From SZAS-103 sp038216155 (GTDB lineage: Bacteria > Pseudomonadota > Gammaproteobacteria > Xanthomonadales > Xanthomonadaceae): a DNA stretch of 5,694 nt. The notes beneath the pieces are model-generated. The model worked only from the letters and a program-made list of their open reading frames with translations, did no database searches and was not told the origin of the DNA. The stretch lies in assembly GCA_038216155.1 (NCBI GenBank), contig JBBQQH010000099.1:1-5694 (forward strand). Reading direction: 5' to 3'. This document shows positions 1 to 5,458 of the stretch, in pieces. How positions within the stretch are numbered: the stretch's first letter is position 1; every line of letters starts with the position of its first letter. The translations under genes and the position numbers were made by a program.

Positions 1-711
1 CACCGCTGTATCGCCACCGACGCGTTCGCCCAGCTGGCGCACGGCGTTGGCTGCCTGCAACGATTGCGCGAGATCGGCAACGGTCAGGTTGAAATTGGCG
101 AGCTTCGCAGGATCCAGCGTCACCGACACCACGCGGTCGGGCGCGCCAATGGTGTAGACATCGCGCGTGCCGGGGATCCGCTTGAGCTCGGTTTCCAGGG
201 TGTGCGCGACTTCGGCCAAGTCGGTAGCGCCGCGTTGCAGGTCGTCGGTCCACAGGGTCAGTCCCATCACCGGCACATCATCGATGCCCTTGGGCTTGAT
301 CAGCGGCTGACCCACGCCGACGCCCTGCGGCAACCAGTCCTGATTGGAGAAGACCTGGTTGTACAGGCGCACGATCGCGGTCTGGCGCGGAATGCCGACG
401 GTGTACTCGACGGTCAGCACCGCCATGCCCGGGCGACTGATCGAATAGACGTGCTTGACGCCCTGGATCTCCGAAAGCTTCTGTTCCAGCGGCGTGCTGA
501 CCAGTTGTTCGACATCATGCGCGCTGGCGCCGGCGAACGGCACGAACACGTTCGCCATCGTCACGTCGATTTGCGGTTCTTCCTCGCGCGGGGTAATCAG
601 CACGGCGACCAGTCCCAACAGCAGGCCCAGGATCGCCAGAATCGGGGTCAGCGGGTTGGCCTGGAATGCGGCGGCCAGCCGACCGGAAAGCCCCAGGCGA
701 GTTTCACTCAT
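1..711 (-). CDS. RND efflux permease, N-terminal part (runs off left edge)
   Basis: Inner-membrane proton-driven RND pump subunit. Only the first 237 codons are in the window, reading leftward from ATG at 711-709 with no stop. Residues 19-39 form the first membrane helix, rich in Leu/Ile/Val and starting after ANPLTP. It is followed by TPREEEPQI and then VFVPFAGASAHDVEQLVSTP, the start of the periplasmic porter domain typical of HAE1-like RND permeases. The adjacent motif GVKHVYSISRPGMAVLTV and the later PKGIDDVPV also fit that family. Full-length members have about 1000-1050 residues, so roughly three quarters is missing. The start overlaps the adaptor gene stop by 8 bases (ATGAGTGA), so the two are translationally coupled. 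The substrate cannot be read from this part. The operon context suggests a sulfur-related role, which is inference. The family call is firm, but the N-terminus alone cannot exclude a metal-type RND. Confidence 0.93.
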   Translation of the reverse strand, partial: MSETRLGLSGRLAAAFQANPLTPILAILGLLLGLVAVLITPREEEPQIDVTMANVFVPFAGASAHDVEQLVSTPLEQKLSEIQGVKHVYSISRPGMAVLTVEYTVGIPRQTAIVRLYNQVFSNQDWLPQGVGVGQPLIKPKGIDDVPVMGLTLWTDDLQRGATDLAEVAHTLETELKRIPGTRDVYTIGAPDRVVSVTLDPAKLANFNLTVADLAQSLQAANAVRQLGERVGGDTAV

Positions 712-1780
712 CGGCATTCCCGGCGGCCTTGCGCTGCGCCGACAAGGCTTGTACAGCGGCCACCGGGTCGGTCGCAATCGTCTCGCCACTCTTCAGGCCG
801 GCCAGCACTTCCACCACGTCGCCGACGCGCTCGCCGAGTCGCAACTGGCGCAACGACAACTGGTTGCCGTCCAGCACGTACACACCGCTGACCTCGCCGC
901 GCTGCACCAGCGCGCTGCGCGGAATCTGGAGCACGCTAGCGCCGCCGACAATCGCGAACACGACCTTGGCCGTCGCTCCAGGCTGCGGCGGATCCTTCAG
1001 CGCTGGCAAGACGACGCGCACGGTGACGCTGTGAGTGGACGGATCAGCGGATGGAAACACGATGACTTCGGTGGCCTCGATGCTGCGGCCATCGGCCAGC
1101 ACCACGCGGGCACGGCTCGATGCACGGATCGCGTCCGCGTCGGACTGCGGCACCTGCACCTGGATGCGCAGCGCGCCCGGCGCATAGATCGACATCAGGG
1201 CTTGCCCATTGGCAATGCTCTCGCCCGGCTCGACCCGGCGTGCGCTGACGACACCAGCGAATGGCGCGCGCACCACGGTGTAGTCGGCCTGCTGTCCAGC
1301 TTGCGCAAGCTGTGCGTGGGCCGCATCGCGGGCAGCCACAGCGCTATCGCGTGCCGCACGCAACTGGTCGATCTGCAATCGGGAAACCAGCTGTTTTGAC
1401 GCGAGCGCGGAATAGCGCACGAAGGTGGCTTCCGCCTCGGTCGCCGCCGCATCGGCTGCGCGCAATTGCGCGCGCGCGATGTTGGCGCCGGCTTGCTGCT
1501 CGACGGCGGTCAACCGCAACAACACCGCCCCGGCGGCGACACGATCGTTGACGTCGGCATCGACCGCGACCACGCGACCTGCGGTCTGCGCCGACAGATC
1601 GGCCTGCTGCACCGCTTCGAGCACGCCATCCCATGTACGACCCTGACCGGCGCCACCGGCATGCACGATCAGCGTATCGAGCTTAGGCAGCTGCGGCAGC
1701 TCGGCGGCTTTCTGGCCATTGCCACAAGCTGCCAGCGCCAGCAACATGCTGGCGGCGAAGGTTATGCGAAAGCGCATCAT
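704..1780 (-). CDS. RND periplasmic adaptor (membrane fusion) lipoprotein
   Basis: Periplasmic adaptor that would link the RND permease encoded immediately downstream to an outer-membrane channel. The 358-residue product starts with a lipoprotein signal: residues 3-18 hold basic and then hydrophobic residues, ending in lipobox LAAC with the lipidated Cys at 19. The lipoyl domain is split, as in AcrA/MexA/HlyD proteins. Its first half is about 62-90 (AQTAGRVVAVDADVNDRVA) and its second about 166-198 (APFAGVVSARRVEPGESIA). Between them, about 92-162, lies an Ala/Gln/Arg-rich helical hairpin. A beta-barrel domain follows from about 203 and a membrane-proximal domain covers the last 70 residues. 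Length is normal for the family. I chose ATG 1780 because GGGA lies 10 bases upstream; the next codon is also ATG (1777), and an in-frame ATG at 1828 would bury the signal peptide. The 34-base gap to the preceding gene supports an operon. No outer-membrane factor gene is visible in the window. Confidence 0.92.
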   Translation of the reverse strand: MMRFRITFAASMLLALAACGNGQKAAELPQLPKLDTLIVHAGGAGQGRTWDGVLEAVQQADLSAQTAGRVVAVDADVNDRVAAGAVLLRLTAVEQQAGANIARAQLRAADAAATEAEATFVRYSALASKQLVSRLQIDQLRAARDSAVAARDAAHAQLAQAGQQADYTVVRAPFAGVVSARRVEPGESIANGQALMSIYAPGALRIQVQVPQSDADAIRASSRARVVLADGRSIEATEVIVFPSADPSTHSVTVRVVLPALKDPPQPGATAKVVFAIVGGASVLQIPRSALVQRGEVSGVYVLDGNQLSLRQLRLGERVGDVVEVLAGLKSGETIATDPVAAVQALSAQRKAAGNADE

Positions 1781-1814
1781 CGTAGGCGGATCCCGATTCC
1801 GATCTGGATCCGGC

Positions 1815-2030
1815 TCACTGGAAGCCACATCCTGCGGACACGTTCCTGCCCACGCCGAACTTGCGCATGATCATTGCCGCCGGACAAAACCCGGTGAAGC
1901 TGGACTGCAACAGGTTGAGACCGACGAAGGCGGTCAGCAACCACCACCAGGGAGAAACGAGTTGGGTCAGCGCGATGCTGATCAGGATCATCACGCCAGC
2001 AAACGCCATCACGGCACGGTCGAGACTCAT
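1815..2030 (-). CDS. DUF2892 (YgaP-like transmembrane) protein
   Basis: A 71-residue inner-membrane protein made of two hydrophobic helices, about 7-24 and 28-45, followed by the GFCPA motif (Cys49) and a short tail ending GCGFQ (Cys68). Two short helices plus GFCP are the hallmark of DUF2892. That domain forms the C-terminal membrane part of E. coli YgaP, where it is fused to a rhodanese; here it stands alone. E. coli ygaP is regulated by YgaV, a close relative of the repressor encoded at 4306-4629, so the link to sulfane-sulfur handling is consistent in two distant genomes. AAGGAA 7 bases before ATG 2030 is a good ribosome binding site. It lies between the b561 and adaptor genes in the leftward operon. 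The biochemical role is unknown. A sulfur-related membrane role is inference from neighbours and from YgaP. Confidence 0.87.
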   Translation of the reverse strand: MSLDRAVMAFAGVMILISIALTQLVSPWWWLLTAFVGLNLLQSSFTGFCPAAMIMRKFGVGRNVSAGCGFQ

Positions 2031-2134
2031 GATTGATTTCCTTTTGATTGAGAGGTTGCTGGTCGGTCACGGAGCCGGCCTTCCCGAGCCCGAAAAGAGG
2101 GCTGTCATCGAGCGCCATCGCGCTTCCATGCTGG

Positions 2135-2695
2135 CTAGTCCGTCCGATGATCACGACGCGGCAACATGCGCAGCAGCGTGTTGTCGTGCCTCACGTAGTG
2201 ATGGAACAACGCGGCCGCCGCATGCAGGCCTATCAGGTAGTAGCCGATCGTCCCGATGGTTTCGTGGATATCCTGCACCGAATGCGCGAATGCCTTGTCC
2301 GGGCCGATCAGTGCGGGAAGTTGCAGCCCAAAAAAAGGAATCACCTTGCCTTCGGCGCTGAGCGTCAGCCAGCCGAGTACCGGCATTGCGAGCAGGAAGG
2401 CGTATAGCAACGCATGCATCAGTCGGGCGAATTGCCGCTGCCACAAAGGCAGTTCTGGCACGACACGCGGCGTGGGCCCGCTGAGCCGTATGCCCAGTCG
2501 TATAAAGACCAACGCGAACACACTCAGGCCGAGCATGAAGTGCCACGTCTTCAAGCCCTCGCGCAGATCGCTTCCCCTGGGAAAGTATCCGCGCAGTTCG
2601 ATGCACGCATATACGCCGACCAGCAGCAAGAGCATCGACCAGTGCATGCCGATCGACAGCCTTCCAAAACGATCCGTTGTATTTTTCCAGTCCAT
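2135..2695 (-). CDS. Cytochrome b561 (CybB-type di-heme membrane protein)
   Basis: A 186-residue integral membrane cytochrome expected to bind two b hemes in a four-helix bundle and exchange electrons with quinones. Hydrophobic helices lie at about 16-34, 50-70, 92-113 and 145-165. Candidate axial ligands are His18 (IGMHW), His52 (KTWHF), His144 (DIHETIG) and His158 (GLHAAAALFHH). Their spacing resembles the four heme-ligating histidines of E. coli CybB. Length is usual for the family. The ATG at 2695 gives the conserved start WKNTTDRFG; the ribosome site is weak (GAGAAA just upstream). The gene begins 48 bases after the SQR stop, so the two are probably cotranscribed. CybB has been described as a superoxide:quinone oxidoreductase. 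In this operon it could instead, or also, take electrons from the quinol that SQR makes, which is inference. Confidence 0.93.
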   Translation of the reverse strand: MDWKNTTDRFGRLSIGMHWSMLLLLVGVYACIELRGYFPRGSDLREGLKTWHFMLGLSVFALVFIRLGIRLSGPTPRVVPELPLWQRQFARLMHALLYAFLLAMPVLGWLTLSAEGKVIPFFGLQLPALIGPDKAFAHSVQDIHETIGTIGYYLIGLHAAAALFHHYVRHDNTLLRMLPRRDHRTD

Positions 2696-2743
2696 GGCGT
2701 TTCTCGATTGCTGCGGTAGTTACTCGGGCCTGGGAGTGGTTTG

Positions 2744-4042
2744 TCAGGTCTCGTGATCCTGTTTCGCATGGGCCTTGAGCCGCTCGATACCGAGCGCCTT
2801 CATCACATATTTTTCGTAGATCGGTTCGGAGGTGCCTTGACGCATCTTGAACAAGTAGTATTTTTCGAACGCAACCTTGGCCAAGTGCACCCATCGGCCC
2901 TTCTTCGCCCAAGTGACATTGCGCGGTGGAATCTGCGGAAGCGCGACGAAGGCCACGCCGCTATCGCCCATGTCGGCCAGACAAACTGCATTCCATGTGC
3001 CTTCGAAGTCGGTCGGCTTGCCGGTGAGTTCGGCCTGGATGTTGCGCACGATCGTGGTGACCATCGACTCGATCATGAAGCCGGTCTTGGGCGCGCCAGT
3101 GGGAATGAACGTTGCTTCCACTGGAGGGATCGCCACGCACACGCCGGCCGCGAAGATCTGCGGATACTTCGGATTGCGCTGGTGCTTGTCGACCAGCACG
3201 AAGCCGCGCGGATTGCACAGACCTTCGACCGCGGCCACCGCATCCACACCCTTGAACGCCGGCAACAACATTGCGTAGTTGAACGGCAGCACGTGATCAT
3301 GCTTGGGCTGACCGGCGTCATCGTATTCGGTGACGCTGGCCTCGCCCACGCGCACTTTGGTCACCTTGGCGTTGGTGACCCATTTGATGTGGCGCTGCCG
3401 GAACTCCGATTCCAGCAGTCCCTTGGAGTCGCCGACCCCGCCCAGACCCATGTGACCGATATACGGTTCGCTGGTCACGAACGTCATTACCACGCGGTCG
3501 CGCAACTTGCGCTTGCGCAGGTCAGCATCGATGATCAAGGCGAATTCGTAGGCCGGGCCGAAACAGCTCGCGCCCTGCACTGCGCCGATCACGATCGGTC
3601 CGGGATTCTCGAGAAATTGCTGATACGCAATCCATGCTTGCTGAGCATGCGGTGTAGTGCATACCGACTGCGTGTGCCCGCCGGTCGGGCCGCTGCCACG
3701 CACCTCGTCGAAAGCGAGCTTTGGGCCGGTGCAGATCAGCAGGTAGTCGTATTCGAAGCGTTGGCCGTCGACGGTCTCAACCGTTTTGTTCGCCGCATCG
3801 ATGCGCGTGGCCGGCTGTGGCACGAAGGCGATGTCCTTCTTGGTCAGGTAGTCGCCCGCGGCAAGGGTGAAATCGGTGGCCTTGCGCCAGCCAACCGCCA
3901 ACCATGGATTGGAGGGAGTGAAGCTAAACCGCTCGCCGTCGCCCAGCACGGTGATCGAAGGCTTGGGGCCGAGCGTCTCGCGCAATTCGTACGCGGCACT
4001 CATGCCAGCCAATCCAGCGCCGAGGATCACGATCTTTGTCAT
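2744..4042 (-). CDS. sqr: Sulfide:quinone oxidoreductase
   Basis: FAD enzyme at the cytoplasmic membrane that oxidises hydrogen sulfide to sulfane sulfur or polysulfide and passes two electrons to quinone. The 432-residue product opens with an FAD-binding Rossmann motif, GAGLAG at 8-13, and has no signal peptide. TPSNPWLAVGW (42-52) and CTGPKLAFDEV (104-114) follow. All three catalytic cysteines are present: Cys128 (QSVCTTPHA), Cys160 (GASCFGPAYEF) and Cys354 (WNAVCLADMGDSG), nearly the spacing of the characterised Acidithiobacillus ferrooxidans enzyme (128, 160, 356). The second flavin motif is FAAGV at 297-301, and VPTGAPKTG-like IPTGAPKTG lies at 313-321. The amphipathic C-terminal segment (about 384-422, RWVHLAKVAFEKYYLFKM) matches the membrane-anchoring region of SQR. 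The three cysteines distinguish it from flavocytochrome c sulfide dehydrogenase. GGAG lies 9 bases before ATG 4042. It is the first gene of the leftward operon and is probably repressed by the divergent ArsR-family protein. Confidence 0.95.
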   Translation of the reverse strand: MTKIVILGAGLAGMSAAYELRETLGPKPSITVLGDGERFSFTPSNPWLAVGWRKATDFTLAAGDYLTKKDIAFVPQPATRIDAANKTVETVDGQRFEYDYLLICTGPKLAFDEVRGSGPTGGHTQSVCTTPHAQQAWIAYQQFLENPGPIVIGAVQGASCFGPAYEFALIIDADLRKRKLRDRVVMTFVTSEPYIGHMGLGGVGDSKGLLESEFRQRHIKWVTNAKVTKVRVGEASVTEYDDAGQPKHDHVLPFNYAMLLPAFKGVDAVAAVEGLCNPRGFVLVDKHQRNPKYPQIFAAGVCVAIPPVEATFIPTGAPKTGFMIESMVTTIVRNIQAELTGKPTDFEGTWNAVCLADMGDSGVAFVALPQIPPRNVTWAKKGRWVHLAKVAFEKYYLFKMRQGTSEPIYEKYVMKALGIERLKAHAKQDHET

Positions 4043-4129
4043 GGCGATTGTCTCCGAAAGCGAGAGCCGATTGTCTCGTCAAGGCCTTGGCTCGGTATTG
4101 ATATCGGTCAAGGACGACGCACACTCGGG

Positions 4130-4158
4130 TTGCTTCTTATGTTAGACGGCGCTAATAT
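4130..4158 (+). promoter_or_regulatory. Predicted promoter of the ArsR-family repressor gene
   Basis: On the plus strand, TTGCTT (4130-4135) and TAATAT (4153-4158) are separated by 17 bases. The start point would be near 4165. The match to consensus is weaker than for the leftward promoter (3 of 6 and 4 of 6). It overlaps the leftward promoter almost completely and shares the same inverted repeat, which suggests autoregulation. Confidence 0.55.
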
Positions 4159-4160
4159 AA
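4137..4160. promoter_or_regulatory. Candidate BigR/SqrR-type operator (AT-rich inverted repeat)
   Basis: TTATGTTAG and CTAATATAA flank a 6-base spacer (ACGGCG); the arms are complementary at 8 of 9 positions. The arms are strikingly AT-rich in otherwise GC-rich DNA. The repeat lies between the divergent sqr and repressor genes and overlaps both predicted promoters. BigR is known to bind an AT-rich palindrome in its own promoter region, which agrees with this site. A further CTAATAT half-site lies at 4168-4174. Binding itself is inferred. Confidence 0.72.
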
Positions 4161-4167
4161 GTGTCAA
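4139..4167 (-). promoter_or_regulatory. Predicted sigma70 promoter of the sqr operon
   Basis: On the minus strand, a perfect -35 box TTGACA (4167-4162) is followed by 17 bases and a -10 box TAACAT (4144-4139, 4 of 6 to consensus). The start point would be near 4132, leaving a leader of about 90 bases before the sqr ATG. The inverted repeat at 4137-4160 covers the -10 and most of the spacer, so a bound repressor would block polymerase. Predicted from sequence only. Confidence 0.72.
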
Positions 4168-4305
4168 CTAATATCCGAGTGAATTTGATGACTCCCGTCG
4201 CCTCTCAATCGTTTGCCTGCCGACGACGCGCGTCCGTTGTCCAGTGGCATCATGCCGGGCGACGATGCCGACTCCCGGTGCTGCCCTGCCCGCTTTGGAT
4301 ACTCC

Positions 4306-4629
4306 ATGCCGCGACGCCCAACTGACACCCGCTCAAGCGCTGAAAAGATGAGTGCGCACGCTGCCGACGCCACACGGTTACTGAAGGCTCTGGCCAACGA
4401 GAAGCGCCTGATGATCCTGTGCCTACTGGCAGACAGCGAGCGCACGGTCGGCGAATTGAACGCCATGCTCGATCTGAGCCAGTCGGCGTTGTCCCAGCAC
4501 TTGGCGGTGCTGCGTGACGATGGTCTGGTGCAGACGCGCCGCGATGCACAGAGCGTGGTCTATTCGCTGCGCAGTGGCCCGGCGCAACGAGTCATCGATC
4601 TCCTGCACAAGGTGTATTGCGGCGGATAG
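4306..4629 (+). CDS. bigR: ArsR-family persulfide-sensing repressor, BigR/SqrR/YgaV type
   Basis: Small dimeric winged-helix repressor of 107 residues from ATG 4306. LLKALANEKRLMILCLL (about 25-41) is the opening helix region. VGELNAMLDLSQSALSQHLA (48-67) is the helix-turn-helix with the recognition helix. LVQTRRDAQSVVYSL (74-88) forms the wing. Cys39 (MILC) and Cys105 (VYCGG, two residues before the end) are 66 apart, the same spacing as Cys42/Cys108 of BigR and Cys41/Cys107 of SqrR, which form a di- or tetrasulfide with persulfides and release DNA. The arsenic-binding ELCVCDL motif of classical ArsR is missing. The start is uncertain: ATG 4306 has GGA 6 bases upstream; ATG 4348 (GAAAAG before it) would give 93 residues and keep every motif; ATG 4252 and TTG 4213 give longer, unconserved-looking N-termini. 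It is transcribed divergently from sqr and is its likely regulator. Confidence 0.92.
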   Translation: MPRRPTDTRSSAEKMSAHAADATRLLKALANEKRLMILCLLADSERTVGELNAMLDLSQSALSQHLAVLRDDGLVQTRRDAQSVVYSLRSGPAQRVIDLLHKVYCGG

Positions 4630-4856
4630 GACTAATTCGGTTCGACAACCCGGCAAGGTTCAGTCAGCGTCGATCAAGATGAGTCTGCGCCTGCTTCTGT
4701 GGTCGCGATGACCCGTCTTGACCAGATGACGGATTTAAATTGCTGTACGCGGATGGTCAAAGCGATGAATGACTGCCTGGTCCGATGATCTGCAGTGGCT
4801 CGGCATAGCCGGTCCATTGAGTGCTTGCCAGACGACTCCATAAATTGAGGTGATGC
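4630..4856. other. Gap between repressor and DUF302 genes
   Basis: These 227 bases hold no credible ORF and no hairpin followed by a T-run. An 8-base palindrome ATTTAAAT (4733-4740) is the only AT-rich island. TTGACC (4718-4723) is nearby but is not spaced to form a normal -35/-10 pair. Whether the DUF302 gene has its own promoter or is read through from the repressor gene cannot be decided here. Confidence 0.5.
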
Positions 4857-5240
4857 ATGTATTACATTGTTGAAACAGCAAAATCATTCGACCAGGCGTC
4901 GACAGACCTTGAGTCGGCGGTCAAGCGCCATGACTTCGGGGTTCTGCATGTGCACGACCTGGGGGCAACGCTTCGCAGCAAGGGCATTTCCTTCGCTGAA
5001 AACTGCAAGGTGTTTGAAGTCTGCAATCCGGCGCAGGCGGCCAAAGTTCTGGCAACCGACATGCGCCTGAACATGGCTCTGCCCTGCCGTATCTCGGTAT
5101 TTACAGAACAAGGCAAGACGAAGATCGGCCTGATCAAACCGGTGGAGATGCTCTCGGCGCTCTCTCAGGACCCAGCATTGGCTCAAATTGCCAAAGAGGT
5201 TGAAACCAAGACCATGCAGATGGTTGATGAAGCCAAATAA
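4857..5240 (+). CDS. DUF302 family protein
   Basis: Predicted 127-residue soluble, probably cytoplasmic protein; it has no signal peptide or membrane helix. The order of elements fits DUF302: N-terminal YYIVETAKSFDQASTDLE, then the helix/strand VKRHDFGVLHVHDLGATLRSKG (about 22-43), then CKVFEVCNPAQAAKVLATD (50-68) and MALPCRISVF (73-82), followed by the GKTKIGLIKPVEML strand. Cys50, Cys56 and Cys77 are the only cysteines, and CKVxEVCNP plus LPCR are the recurrent family motifs. A short helical tail follows. ATG 4857 has a strong ribosome site, GAGGTGA at 4847-4853. The family's molecular function is not established. Its position beside a persulfide-type regulator and sqr, and its conserved cysteines, make a role in sulfur handling plausible, which is inference only. 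Family assignment is confident. Confidence 0.88.
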   Translation: MYYIVETAKSFDQASTDLESAVKRHDFGVLHVHDLGATLRSKGISFAENCKVFEVCNPAQAAKVLATDMRLNMALPCRISVFTEQGKTKIGLIKPVEMLSALSQDPALAQIAKEVETKTMQMVDEAK

Positions 5241-5410
5241 CAATTGGGCAATCTAGCGTTGATGGCAGCAACGCCCGGCAATCGTGCACAGTCACTTCGT
5301 CTTGACGTCTACTGTTACAGCGCCGATTTCAAGGTCACTTTAGTGCGCCTGAGCCAGCTTGGTGGCCTGAGGGTGCACGATGTTGCTGAGTCGCTTTGAA
5401 TCCATCCACC
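5241..5410. other. Convergent gap between DUF302 gene and tRNA operon
   Basis: No credible ORF was seen. A 6-base stem GCGTTG/CAACGC with a 7-base loop (5256-5274) lies just after the DUF302 stop but has no T-run, so it is at most a weak terminator. GCCTGAG occurs twice, at 5347-5353 and 5365-5371, without other structure. Confidence 0.5.
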
Positions 5411-5441
5411 AAAAAACGAAAAAGGCCGCCAATCGGCAGCC
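5411..5441 (-). terminator. Rho-independent terminator of the tRNA operon
   Basis: Read on the minus strand, GGCTGCC (5441-5435), loop GATT and GGCGGCC (5430-5424) make a 7-pair stem with one G-U pair. It is followed directly by five T (5423-5419) and, after CG, six more T (5416-5411). It lies about 18 bases downstream of the tRNA-Glu CCA end, where a terminator is expected. The plus strand lacks a T-run, so it acts leftward only. Confidence 0.9.
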
Positions 5442-5458
5442 TAAGTCGTTGTTCTATG

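Noticed and set aside
455..1399. 314-codon open frame on the plus strand (and a 275-codon one at 64-891)
   Set aside because: Both are antisense to the RND permease and adaptor genes, have low-complexity Arg/His/Ala-rich translations, and lack recognisable motifs.
2151..2912. 253-codon minus-strand frame overlapping b561 and the sqr end
   Set aside because: It is a frame-shifted reading of the b561 and sqr genes on the same strand; the b561 frame carries the helices and heme histidines.
2744..4042. NADH dehydrogenase II or flavocytochrome c sulfide dehydrogenase
   Set aside because: Cys128, Cys160 and Cys354 with their surrounding motifs and the C-terminal amphipathic segment identify SQR; there is no export signal as expected for the flavocytochrome subunit.
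2741..4171. 476-codon open frame on the plus strand
   Set aside because: It lies antisense over the whole sqr gene, whose protein has clear catalytic motifs. Long opposite-strand frames are common in GC-rich DNA, and its translation shows no recognisable domain.
4306..4629. Arsenic-sensing ArsR interpretation
   Set aside because: The ELCVCDL metal-binding motif is absent, no arsenic resistance gene is nearby, and the cysteine pair matches persulfide sensors.
4817..4846. TTGAGT-N18-TAAATT as a promoter for the DUF302 gene
   Set aside because: The start point would fall at about 4852, inside or after the ribosome binding site at 4847-4853, leaving a leader too short to use it.
5256..5274. Hairpin GCGTTG/CAACGC as a terminator after the DUF302 gene
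   Set aside because: Six pairs and a 7-base loop with no following T-run; too weak to call an intrinsic terminator.
5347..5371. Direct repeat GCCTGAG as a regulatory repeat
   Set aside because: Only two 7-base copies with an 18-base offset in a convergent gap; expected by chance and not tied to a promoter.
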